A DNA stretch of 64,000 nucleotides from Flexivirga endophytica (GTDB lineage Bacteria > Actinomycetota > Actinomycetes > Actinomycetales > Dermatophilaceae), in contig NZ_BMHI01000001.1 in NCBI RefSeq assembly GCF_014640635.1, forward strand, positions 930,001-994,000, read 5' to 3'. The stretch's first letter is position 1. The number at the start of each line of letters is the position of its first letter. A model generated the notes under the pieces. It did no database searches. It worked only from the letters and a program-made list of their open reading frames with translations, and was not told the origin of the DNA. The position numbers and the translations under genes were made by a program. Positions 57,136 to 64,000 of the stretch are shown one piece after another.

Positions 57136-57141
57136 ACTGTA
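57136..57141 (-). promoter_or_regulatory. candidate -10 box of the nuclease gene
   Basis: TACAGT on the minus strand lies about 55 bp before the nuclease start. The adjacent GTAGG...CCTAC symmetry could be a small operator. No clear -35 is seen. Confidence 0.3.
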
Positions 57142-57243
57142 GGGACTTCCTACCCCTACCTGGGGGTTCGCGAGTGACGAACCGTTGAACTTGCTGCGCC
57201 GATCGTCTGTCGCAGGCAGCGGCGGTCATTAGGGTCGGAAGGT

Positions 57244-58359
57244 ATGACGATCAACCCTCCTTTCCGATCTGACATCGTCGGTTCCTTCCTGCGGCCCGAC
57301 GCCATCAAGCGGGCGCGTGCGGCGCACGCGGCCGGCGAGCTGTCCGACGAGGATCTGCGCGGCGTCGAGGATCAGCAGATCGCCGACCTCGTCGCCAAGG
57401 AGGCGCAGGCAGGGCTTCGCGCGGTGACCGATGGCGAGTTCCGGCGATCCTGGTGGCACTTCGACTTCCTCGGCGGGCTCGACGGTGTTTCCGTGGTCGA
57501 GCTGGACCACAGCCTGCCCTTCCAGGGCGCAACGACGAAGGCCCTCGGCGTACGCATCGAGGGCAAGCTCGGGTTCCCGAAGGACCACCCGATGCTGGAG
57601 CACTTCCGTTACCTGAAGTCGGTGGCCGAGGCGGGCGGCGTGCAGCCGAAGTTCTCCATCCCGTCACCGACGGTGCTGGACTTCCGGGTCGAGCCTGCCA
57701 ACCTGGCAGCGCCCGACTACCCCGATCGCAACTCGTATGTCGACGACCTGGTGCAGACCTATCGAGACGCCATCGCTGCCTTCTACGCCGAGGGCGCCCG
57801 CTACCTGCAGCTGGACGACACCGTCTGGGCCTACCTGTGCAGCGACGACGAGCTGGAGCGCGCCCGCACCGAGCGGGAGATCGACACCGACGGCATCGGA
57901 CACCGCTATCGCGACATCCTCGTGCGGGTGCTCGAGGGCAAGCCGGACGACCTCGTGGTCACCACCCACGTGTGCCGCGGCAACTTCCGGTCGACATGGA
58001 TCTCCTCGGGTGGCTACGAGCCGGTCGCGCAGGATCTCTTCGCGGTGCCATATGACGGCTTCTTCCTGGAGTACGACTCCGATCGCGCGGGTGGTTTCGA
58101 GCCGCTGCGCTTCTTCCCCAAGGGGAAGCAGACCCTGGTGCTGGGGCTGATCACGTCCAAGTCGGGCGAGTTGGAGAAACCGGACGAGGTCAGGGCGCGC
58201 ATCGACGAAGCCGCGAAATACGTTCCGCTGCAACAACTTGCAATCTCCACCCAGTGCGGCTTCGCGTCGACCGAGGAGGGCAACATCCTCACCGAGGACG
58301 AGCAGTGGGGCAAGGTGCGAGAGGTGGTCGAGCTGGCCACGAGTGTCTGGGACGACTGA
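57244..58359 (+). CDS. cobalamin-independent methionine synthase-like protein
   Basis: A 371-residue protein homologous to the C-terminal catalytic half of MetE. Zinc ligands are the His and Cys in THVCRGNFRS near residue 241 and a Cys in STQCGFAS near residue 338. Such short forms (YxjG/YxjH-like) transfer methyl groups from non-folate donors or act in thiol salvage; they lack the N-terminal folate-binding half. It is followed 12 bp later by the NHEJ polymerase gene. The methyl donor is unknown. Confidence 0.88.
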   Translation: MTINPPFRSDIVGSFLRPDAIKRARAAHAAGELSDEDLRGVEDQQIADLVAKEAQAGLRAVTDGEFRRSWWHFDFLGGLDGVSVVELDHSLPFQGATTKALGVRIEGKLGFPKDHPMLEHFRYLKSVAEAGGVQPKFSIPSPTVLDFRVEPANLAAPDYPDRNSYVDDLVQTYRDAIAAFYAEGARYLQLDDTVWAYLCSDDELERARTEREIDTDGIGHRYRDILVRVLEGKPDDLVVTTHVCRGNFRSTWISSGGYEPVAQDLFAVPYDGFFLEYDSDRAGGFEPLRFFPKGKQTLVLGLITSKSGELEKPDEVRARIDEAAKYVPLQQLAISTQCGFASTEEGNILTEDEQWGKVREVVELATSVWDD

Positions 58360-58371
58360 CAGACTGCCTCC

Positions 58372-59448
58372 ATGGCCAAGACACCAGCCGCGCAGGTGAC
58401 CGTCGGAGACCGAGAAGTGCGCGTCTCCAGTCCCGATCGCGTCATCTACGAGGCGACCGACCGCACACCGCAGATCAGCAAGCTCCAGGTGTGTGAGTTC
58501 TTCGCGACCGTCGGCGACGCGCTGATGCGTGCGGTCGGCGAGCGGCCCACCGCGATGGAGCGCTGGCCAGACGGTTATCGGGAGGGCATGCGCCTGTCCA
58601 CGGGGTATGGCGACGACGGCGACGGCTTCTACCAGAAGCGCCTGCCGCGTGGCGCACCCGATTACGTCGAGACGGTCGGCGTGACGTTTCCCAGCGGCCG
58701 CACCGCGCAGGAGCTCTGCCCGACCGAGCCGGCGTCGCTGGTCTGGGCCGCTCACATGGGCACGCTCACCTTCCACCCGTGGCCGGTTCGGCGTCCGGAC
58801 GTGGACCATCCCGACGAGTTGCGGATCGACCTCGACCCGCAGCCGGGCACCGGCTTCGCCGACGCGCAGCGGGTCGCGGACGTCGCTCGCGAGCTGCTCG
58901 AGGAGCTCGGTATGAAGGGCTATCCCAAGACCAGCGGCAACCGCGGCATACACATCTACGTGCGGATCCGGCCGCAGTGGTCTTTCGAGGAATTACGCCA
59001 TGCCGCAATAGGATTCGGCCGCGAGTTGGAGCGACGCGACGGGGGCGTGACCACCAACTGGTGGAAGGAAGAGCGCGGCGAGCGCATCTTCGTCGACTTC
59101 AACCAGAACAACCGGGACCGCACAATCGCCAGCGCCTGGAGTCTGCGGGCTCGGCCGGGCGCGCGAGTCAGCACGCCGATGACCTGGCAACAACTGGCCG
59201 ACGTGTCCGACCCGCGCGACTTCAACCTCGCGACAGTGCCCGACTTCCTGGCGGACGGTGACGCGTGGGCCGACCTGAACGAGACGGCATACCCGCTCGA
59301 CCCGCTGCTGCAGTTGTGGGAGACGCTGCCCGGCGGCGAACTCAACTTCCCGCCGGACTATCCGAAGATGCCCGGTGAGCCGCCTCGGGTGCAGCCCAGC
59401 AAGAAGGTCGCCGAGCACTGGGACGCCGACGGCAACCGGGTCGAGTGA
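58372..59448 (+). CDS. NHEJ primase-polymerase domain protein (LigD-Pol type)
   Basis: A 358-residue stand-alone archaeo-eukaryotic primase-like polymerase. The catalytic Asp pair is in LRIDLDPQPGTGF near residue 145, with the later KTSGNRGIHIYV and FVDFNQNNRDRTIASAWSLR segments typical of LigD-Pol. It fills gaps with ribonucleotides during non-homologous end joining. No ligase or nuclease domain is attached; a separate ligase gene lies at 61210. No Ku gene is in the window. It ends 3 bp before sfnG on the opposite strand. Confidence 0.92.
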   Translation: MAKTPAAQVTVGDREVRVSSPDRVIYEATDRTPQISKLQVCEFFATVGDALMRAVGERPTAMERWPDGYREGMRLSTGYGDDGDGFYQKRLPRGAPDYVETVGVTFPSGRTAQELCPTEPASLVWAAHMGTLTFHPWPVRRPDVDHPDELRIDLDPQPGTGFADAQRVADVARELLEELGMKGYPKTSGNRGIHIYVRIRPQWSFEELRHAAIGFGRELERRDGGVTTNWWKEERGERIFVDFNQNNRDRTIASAWSLRARPGARVSTPMTWQQLADVSDPRDFNLATVPDFLADGDAWADLNETAYPLDPLLQLWETLPGGELNFPPDYPKMPGEPPRVQPSKKVAEHWDADGNRVE

Positions 59449-59451
59449 CTT

Positions 59452-60531
59452 CTACGCAGACCTGCTCTCTGCTTCGGCGGCCTCCAACTCACGCACCAGC
59501 GGGATGACCTGGGTGCCGAAGCGCTCGATGTCCTCACGCACGTGCAGGAAGCCGGCCAGGATCAGGTCGACGCCGACCTTCTTGTAGTCGACGATCCGTT
59601 GCGCGACCTGCTCGGGAGTGCCGACGAGTCCGGTCTTGAAACCGTCGTTGTACTGCACCAGGTCCGTGAAGTCCGAGCCGGCCCACATGCCCTTGCCGTC
59701 GCTGGTGGACGCACCGGCGGTCTTGACCGCCTCGCCGAAGTCACGCACCTTGTCGGCGTCGGCGTTGTCGATGATGTCCTGCACGACCTGGCGTGCCTCT
59801 TCCTCGGTGTCGCGCACGACGACGAAGCCGTTCAGCCCGAACCCAGGTCGCCGGCCGTGGTCGCGGCCGTAACCCTCGACCTCCTCGACCTGCTCGGCGA
59901 TCGCTTCGAGAGAGCCGCCGTTCATGAAGTACCAGTCGGACAGGCGGCCGCCCATCCTGCGCGCACTGGTGGAGTTGCCGCCCTGGAAGACCTCCGGGGG
60001 AGTCGCGGGCTGCGGACGGAAGGTCAGCTCCCGGGTCCGGTAGAAGTCACCGCGGAAGGTGAAGTCGTCGGTGCTCCAGGCACCCTTGAGCACCTCGATG
60101 AACTCCTCGGACCGGCGGTAGCGTTCCTCGTGGTCGAGCCAGAGCTCACCGAGATTGGTGAATTCCTTCTTGAACCAGCCGGACACCACGTTGAGCGCCA
60201 AGCGGTTGTTGCTCCAATCCTGGGCCGTGGCAGCGAGTTTCGCGAGCACTGCCGGCTGCCAGAACCCCGGATGGACCGCTGCGATGACCTTCAGTCGCTC
60301 GGTGTGGGCGAGTAGCAACTGGGAGAACGACGTGGACTCGTGCTGGGCGTCAGCGCCGTACGAGGCGAGGTAGCGCGCCTGGGTCAGCGCGTAGTCGAAG
60401 CCGAAGCGTTCGGCTGCCTTGGCTGCATCGATGTTGTATGCCGGGCTGTGGTCGGTGCGCTGCGGCACTTTGCTGACCACCAGACCGCCGGACACGTTGG
60501 GGACCCAATAGGCGAACTTCAGCTCGGTCAT
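59452..60531 (-). CDS. sfnG: FMNH2-dependent dimethylsulfone monooxygenase
   Basis: A 359-residue LLM-class enzyme closely matching SfnG. Shared segments are FAYWVPNVSGGLVVSKV at the start, LNVVSGWFKKEFTNLGE near residue 110, DDFTFRGDFYR, DLVQYNDGFKTGLVGTPEQ and VGVDLILAGFLH near the C-terminus. It oxidises dimethylsulfone to methanesulfinate plus formaldehyde, opening a route to use organosulfur as a sulfur source. The ATG at 60531 overlaps the flavin reductase stop (ATGA). A SAM riboswitch stands before the operon. Confidence 0.9.
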   Translation of the reverse strand: MTELKFAYWVPNVSGGLVVSKVPQRTDHSPAYNIDAAKAAERFGFDYALTQARYLASYGADAQHESTSFSQLLLAHTERLKVIAAVHPGFWQPAVLAKLAATAQDWSNNRLALNVVSGWFKKEFTNLGELWLDHEERYRRSEEFIEVLKGAWSTDDFTFRGDFYRTRELTFRPQPATPPEVFQGGNSTSARRMGGRLSDWYFMNGGSLEAIAEQVEEVEGYGRDHGRRPGFGLNGFVVVRDTEEEARQVVQDIIDNADADKVRDFGEAVKTAGASTSDGKGMWAGSDFTDLVQYNDGFKTGLVGTPEQVAQRIVDYKKVGVDLILAGFLHVREDIERFGTQVIPLVRELEAAEAESRSA

Positions 60532-61043
60532 GCAGACTCCTCCTGGAGAACAAGGGATGGTGTGTGATCGAGGGCGCGGTAGGTGCCGGCGTGATGCAGC
60601 AGCGGATTGCCTTGCCCTCGTTGCTGATCGGTCACTCGCGCGGTGATGACCAGGCTGTCCCCGGCGTCGAAGGATCCGGCGACCTCGGCGGTCAACCGCA
60701 CGGCGACGTCGCGCAGTCCCGGCAGCCCGTCGGGGTGCCAGTGCCAGTGGTCGCTGCTCGCGAACCTGGCTCGGCGATCTCCGGCGAACCGGCGCGCAAG
60801 GTGGTCCTGGTGGTCCGCGAGCAGATGCAAAGAGATACGACCGGTGCGCTCGATCGTCGGTCGGCTGGACGACGTCCTGCTCAGGTTGAAGGACACCAGC
60901 GGTGGCTCCACCGAGACGGAAACTACTGAGATCGCTGTGAATCCGACCGGTCGGGGACCGTCGGCGGCGCAGATCACCCAGGTGCTGAAGACTGCGTTGC
61001 GGAACGCCGCCCGCAGGTCGGGGTCAACAGCAGACTCGGACAA
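60528..61043 (-). CDS. flavin reductase, partner of SfnG
   Basis: A 171-residue flavin reductase-like protein (split-barrel FMN-binding fold): FSTWVICAADGPRPVGFTAI near the start, VSFNLSRTSSSRPTI and the C-terminal HHAGTYRAL. It would supply FMNH2 to the monooxygenase encoded right after it, overlapping by 4 bp. The start is TTG 61043, supported by GGAGG at 61050-61054. That ribosome site lies at the 3' edge of the SAM aptamer, so its translation should be SAM-controlled. Confidence 0.87.
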   Translation of the reverse strand: MSESAVDPDLRAAFRNAVFSTWVICAADGPRPVGFTAISVVSVSVEPPLVSFNLSRTSSSRPTIERTGRISLHLLADHQDHLARRFAGDRRARFASSDHWHWHPDGLPGLRDVAVRLTAEVAGSFDAGDSLVITARVTDQQRGQGNPLLHHAGTYRALDHTPSLVLQEESA

Positions 61044-61051
61044 GATGCGCC

Positions 61052-61136
61052 TCCATCGATCCTGGCATGAGCACCTGCCCGGTCGGGTGGTTGCTGCGGC
61101 GTCGACGAGCCAGATCTCTCGGCCGCTCTGGATGGA
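61052..61136 (-). ncRNA. SAM-I (S-box) riboswitch
   Basis: The minus strand reads, in order, P1 5' strand TCCATC (61136-61131), AGAGCGGCCGAGAGA, TGGCTCG, GACGCCGCAGCAACC, GGTGCTCATGCC and P1 3' strand GATGGA (61057-61052). These match the conserved S-box core (kink-turn, GCAACC, GGTGC...CC). The P1 3' strand overlaps the first three bases of the GGAGG ribosome site of the flavin reductase gene, so SAM binding should close P1 and block translation. Confidence 0.85.
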
Positions 61137-61161
61137 TATAACGCGACGTTAACGTATCCAT
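61132..61161 (-). promoter_or_regulatory. upstream hairpin competing with riboswitch P1
   Basis: ATGGATA and TATCCAT (61155-61161 and 61132-61138 on the minus strand) pair, with an inner TAACG/CGTTA stem. The 3' arm is the 5' strand of riboswitch P1, so the two structures exclude each other. This would only operate if the transcript starts upstream of 61161. It could instead be a DNA operator. Confidence 0.45.
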
Positions 61162-61209
61162 CACATAATGAGGTAAATCGGGTCCGCGCTGTGAGACGCG
61201 GCGGTGGGT

Positions 61210-62271
61210 TCAGTCGACCGTCGTCAGCACGTCGTCCAGGTCGTATGCCGGAGCTCGGTCGACCTGGGACATCAGGCACGACTCGGGGTCGCGGTCGGGG
61301 CGCCAGCGCAGGAAGCCCACACCGTGGCGGAAACGGTGGCCCTCGAGCTGGTCGAACTTCACCTCGACGACGCGCTCCGGGCGCAGGCGAACGAACGAGA
61401 CGTCCTTGTTGCTGCTGAACCGGGACCGGTCGGTCTCGCCGCGGACCTCGTCGCCCTCGTCGTCGCGCACGACCAGGGGCGCGAGTTCGTCGATCAGCTC
61501 CAGGCGACGCTTCGCGGTGAAGGAGACGATGCCGCCGACATTGCGCAGGTTGCCTTCGTCGTCATACAGGCCGAGCAGGAGGGAGCCGACACCGTTGCCG
61601 CTCTTGTGGATCCGGTAGCCTAGCAGCACTGCATCGGCGGTGCGGGTGTGCTTGATCTTGAGCATGCTCCGCTTGCCCGGTTGGTATGGCGACAGCTTCG
61701 CCTTCGCCACGACACCGTCGAGTCCCGCGCCCTCGAAGCGGGAGAACCAGTCCTGCGCGATCTCCGGGTCGTCGGTGACCCGCGTCAGGTGGAACGGTGC
61801 ACCCACCGAGCGCAGTGCGCCTTCCAGCGCGCGACGACGCTCCGCGAACGGCCGGTCCAGCAACGACTCGCCGTCGACAACCAATGCGTCGAAGAAGATG
61901 ATCTCCGCGGGAGTTTCCTCGGCAAGCTTGCGCACCCGCGATTCCGCAGGATGAATGCGCTGGCTCAGAGCCTCGAAATTCAGCCGAGCAGAACCCTTTT
62001 CACCGGCTCGCACGACGACCTCTCCGTCGAGTGCGCACTTGTCCGGTAGCTGCTCGCGGACTGCCTCGACGAGCTCCGGGAAGTAGCGGGTGAGCGGCTT
62101 CGACCCCCGCGAAGCCAGCTCCACCTCGTCGCCGTCCTTGAGCACGATGCACCGGAAACCGTCCCACTTGGGCTCGTAGGTCAGTCCGCCGTCGACACTG
62201 TCCGCGGCGGGCACGGAGGCAATGGCCTTGGCGAGCATGGGCGTGATCGGCAACTCCAGCGGCAGGTCCAT
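61210..62271 (-). CDS. ATP-dependent DNA ligase (LigD-ligase / LigC type)
   Basis: A 353-residue ATP-dependent ligase. The adenylated Lys35 is in EPKWDGFR, followed by GEVVVR, IIFFDALVVDG, DGVVAKAK and KIKHTRTADAVLLGYR, then an OB domain. No polymerase or nuclease domain is attached. It should seal breaks in NHEJ or base-excision repair together with the polymerase at 58372. It starts at ATG 62271, 36 bp from the divergent hydrolase gene. The sulfone operon lies between the two repair genes. Confidence 0.92.
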   Translation of the reverse strand: MDLPLELPITPMLAKAIASVPAADSVDGGLTYEPKWDGFRCIVLKDGDEVELASRGSKPLTRYFPELVEAVREQLPDKCALDGEVVVRAGEKGSARLNFEALSQRIHPAESRVRKLAEETPAEIIFFDALVVDGESLLDRPFAERRRALEGALRSVGAPFHLTRVTDDPEIAQDWFSRFEGAGLDGVVAKAKLSPYQPGKRSMLKIKHTRTADAVLLGYRIHKSGNGVGSLLLGLYDDEGNLRNVGGIVSFTAKRRLELIDELAPLVVRDDEGDEVRGETDRSRFSSNKDVSFVRLRPERVVEVKFDQLEGHRFRHGVGFLRWRPDRDPESCLMSQVDRAPAYDLDDVLTTVD

Positions 62272-62307
62272 CCGGCCATTGTGCCCGTCTGCTGCGACGA
62301 TGGCCGC

Positions 62308-63465
62308 ATGAACAGCAGCGTGCTTCGCCGGGCCATCGCACCGGCCGCCGGCGTGACGACCGGGGTCGGCGCCGCGGTGGGTGGTGGGACCCTCGGTGTG
62401 TCGAGCTATTTCGCCCGGCAGCTGGTCACTCCGGTGGTGCCGGTCGACGACACACCGGTTCTCGAGGTGGGCGCCCACCACGTCGCCCTCGCCGTCACCG
62501 AGGATTCGATCGCCCCGGGGCGTTACGGCATGTGGCAGAACGACCTCGAGACGCACGCGCGCCTCGGCGACGTGCTCGACATCTCCGAGGACCGAGTGAC
62601 CCGTCGACTCGACGGCATCGACTTCGGTGCTCTGCGGCCGGGGAAGGCCCGCTTCGACGGCTACTACTTCTGCGGACCGCCCGCGACGTCGCTGCCGGTG
62701 GAGCTGGACGAGGTGGCACTGGAGACCTCCCTCGGTCCGATGCCGACCTGGGTCGACCGTGTCCCGGGCAGCGACCGTTGGGCGGTGCTCGTCCACGGTC
62801 GCGGCGCGCTGCGCGGTGAGACACTACGGGCCGTGCCGGTGTTGCACGAGCTCGGCATCAGCAGCCTTGTTCCCAGCTACCGCAACGACATCGGATCGCC
62901 GGCCTCGTCGGATCACCGCTATCACCTCGGGCTGAGCGAGTGGGCCGACGTGGAGGCTGCCGTTCTGTATGCCGCCTCGGCCGGCGCCCGTGAGGTGCAG
63001 CTCTTCGGCTGGTCGATGGGTGCTGCTGTCGTCCTGCAGTTCCTGGACCGGTCGTGGCTGGCCGAGCTCGTAGACCGCGTCGTGTTCGACTCGCCCGTGG
63101 TGTCGTGGGGGCCGGTGCTCGACTTCCACGCGGGGGAGCACCGGTTACCTCGCCTGATCTCACGGGTGGGTGCCCGGCTGTTGCGCAGCCGGTTGCACGG
63201 TCAGGCCGCGGGCCTGGGCGAGCCGATCGACATCCGCCTCACCGACTGGGTCCGTCGCGCGGACGAGCTGTCCAGGCCGATGCTGCTGATCCATTCTGCG
63301 GTGGACGAATTCGTGCCGTATGCGCCGACGGCGGCGTTGGCGGCAGCCCGCCCGGACCTGGTGCAACTGGAGACCTGGGACGTGGCGCGTCACTGTCGTG
63401 AGTGGAATGTCGATCCCGACCGCTGGGAGCGACTGGTCGCCGAATTCTGTTCTGCTCGAGGCTGA
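62308..63465 (+). CDS. membrane-associated alpha/beta hydrolase
   Basis: A 385-residue alpha/beta hydrolase. The first 40 residues are hydrophobic (IAPAAGVTTGVGAAVGGG) and could be a signal or anchor. The nucleophile is in LFGWSMGAAVVLQFL near residue 237, the acid in SAVDEFVP near residue 333 and the His in VARHCREW near residue 365. This resembles YqkD/BEM46-type extracellular-facing esterases. The substrate is unknown. It is divergent from the ligase gene. Confidence 0.82.
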   Translation: MNSSVLRRAIAPAAGVTTGVGAAVGGGTLGVSSYFARQLVTPVVPVDDTPVLEVGAHHVALAVTEDSIAPGRYGMWQNDLETHARLGDVLDISEDRVTRRLDGIDFGALRPGKARFDGYYFCGPPATSLPVELDEVALETSLGPMPTWVDRVPGSDRWAVLVHGRGALRGETLRAVPVLHELGISSLVPSYRNDIGSPASSDHRYHLGLSEWADVEAAVLYAASAGAREVQLFGWSMGAAVVLQFLDRSWLAELVDRVVFDSPVVSWGPVLDFHAGEHRLPRLISRVGARLLRSRLHGQAAGLGEPIDIRLTDWVRRADELSRPMLLIHSAVDEFVPYAPTAALAAARPDLVQLETWDVARHCREWNVDPDRWERLVAEFCSARG

Positions 63466-63514
63466 CAGGCGCTCGTCCGGCCTCGAGCCGTCGCGACGTG
63501 TGCGACGATGTGGC

Positions 63515-64000
63515 ATGGCCAAGAAGAACGCGAAGAAGTCGAAGAAGAAGGACGCGAAGAGGGCGTCGGACGACTCGATCAGCAGTGCGCTGCGGGTTAC
63601 GCCGGGCTTTCAGCTCAGCGACCTGGATCCGACTGCCACGCCTGCCTTTTCGGGCAAGAAGCAGGACGCCGCCGAGGCCATGGAGTCGACGCGGGCCGAG
63701 ATCGACGATCTGCAGGAGCGCCTCTACGCGGGCGGACGCGACGGCGACGGTCCCGCGATCCTGCTCGTGGTTCAGGGAATGGACACGTCCGGCAAGGGCG
63801 GCATCATGCGGCACGTCGTAGGCGCGGTGGACCCGCAGGGTGTGAAGTTGCACGCGTTCAAGGCACCCACCGCGGAGGAGCGGCGTCATCCGTTCCTGTG
63901 GCGCATCCGCCGGGAACTGCCCGAACCGGGTTACATCGGCGTCTTCGATCGCTCGCACTACGAGGACGTGCTGGTCGTGCGCGTCCATGACCTCGTGCCG
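63515..64000 (+). CDS. polyphosphate kinase 2 family protein, N-terminal part (cut by window edge)
   Basis: From ATG 63515 the frame stays open for 162 codons to the window end. After a lysine-rich N-terminus (MAKKNAKKSKKKDAKR) comes the PPK2 fold: Walker A in VVQGMDTSGKGG near residue 92, then HPFLWRIRRELPEPG and the lid/Walker B segment FDRSHYEDVLVVRV. PPK2 enzymes transfer phosphate between polyphosphate and nucleotides; the class (NMP or NDP kinase) cannot be decided from this part. Confidence 0.9.
   Translation, partial: MAKKNAKKSKKKDAKRASDDSISSALRVTPGFQLSDLDPTATPAFSGKKQDAAEAMESTRAEIDDLQERLYAGGRDGDGPAILLVVQGMDTSGKGGIMRHVVGAVDPQGVKLHAFKAPTAEERRHPFLWRIRRELPEPGYIGVFDRSHYEDVLVVRVHDLVP

Overview
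The window is high-GC DNA, densely packed on both strands, with many 4-bp start/stop overlaps and GTG starts. It carries families restricted to or typical of Actinomycetota: SepH, DUF3000, DUF3710, DUF4193, DUF5998, a cysteine-tailed coproporphyrin ferrochelatase, and the actinobacterial coproporphyrin route to heme. Gene content and order suggest Micrococcales, perhaps Dermacoccaceae or Intrasporangiaceae; the family is an inference. I see no rRNA or tRNA gene, insertion sequence, prophage or CRISPR array.

Layout. 0-1.6 kb: a lipoprotein start, a flavin/F420 oxidoreductase and a nitroreductase. 1.7-3.8 kb: an ECF-like sigma factor overlapping a membrane-anchored beta-propeller protein. 3.8-10.9 kb: a GNAT/acyl-CoA-synthetase-like protein, DUF5998, a phosphodiesterase, thymidine kinase and an MFS protein, facing sepH. 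12.5-21.7 kb is a block whose order resembles the mycobacterial suhB-Rv2689c region: cpfC, suhB, DUF4193, DUF3710, OB-fold, two TrkA proteins, an APC permease and a 23S/tRNA uracil methyltransferase. The dut gene expected between DUF4193 and DUF3710 is reduced to a 53-codon in-frame remnant.

21.8-29 kb: aconitase behind a control region with a 20-bp palindrome, a Tat-exported C39-like peptidase, and a ykoEDC-type thiamine-precursor ECF transporter under a TPP riboswitch. 29-40.4 kb: dxs coupled to a small-molecule kinase, a DUF1479 oxygenase divergent from a ROK regulator, a FUSC protein, a small hydrolase, a DEAD-box helicase, a GDPD and an unusual HTH-MurA fusion. 40.4-54.5 kb: fadJ-fadA, rnd-DUF3000 and the late heme genes hemE, cgoX and chdC, with yczE/yczR, a second Tat C39 protein and a VOC protein inserted between hemE and cgoX, then an amino-acid permease and msrB.

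54.6-64 kb is accessory: a secreted nuclease, a MetE-like protein, NHEJ primase-polymerase and ligase genes, and between them a dimethylsulfone monooxygenase with its flavin reductase under a SAM riboswitch. The window closes with a hydrolase and the start of a PPK2 kinase.

The main items to follow up are the dut remnant, the SAM riboswitch with an upstream competing hairpin on a sulfone-scavenging operon, the sigma factor/beta-propeller pair, the HTH-MurA fusion, an RBS-masking hairpin before the OB-fold gene, and hairpin repeats at convergent gene ends.
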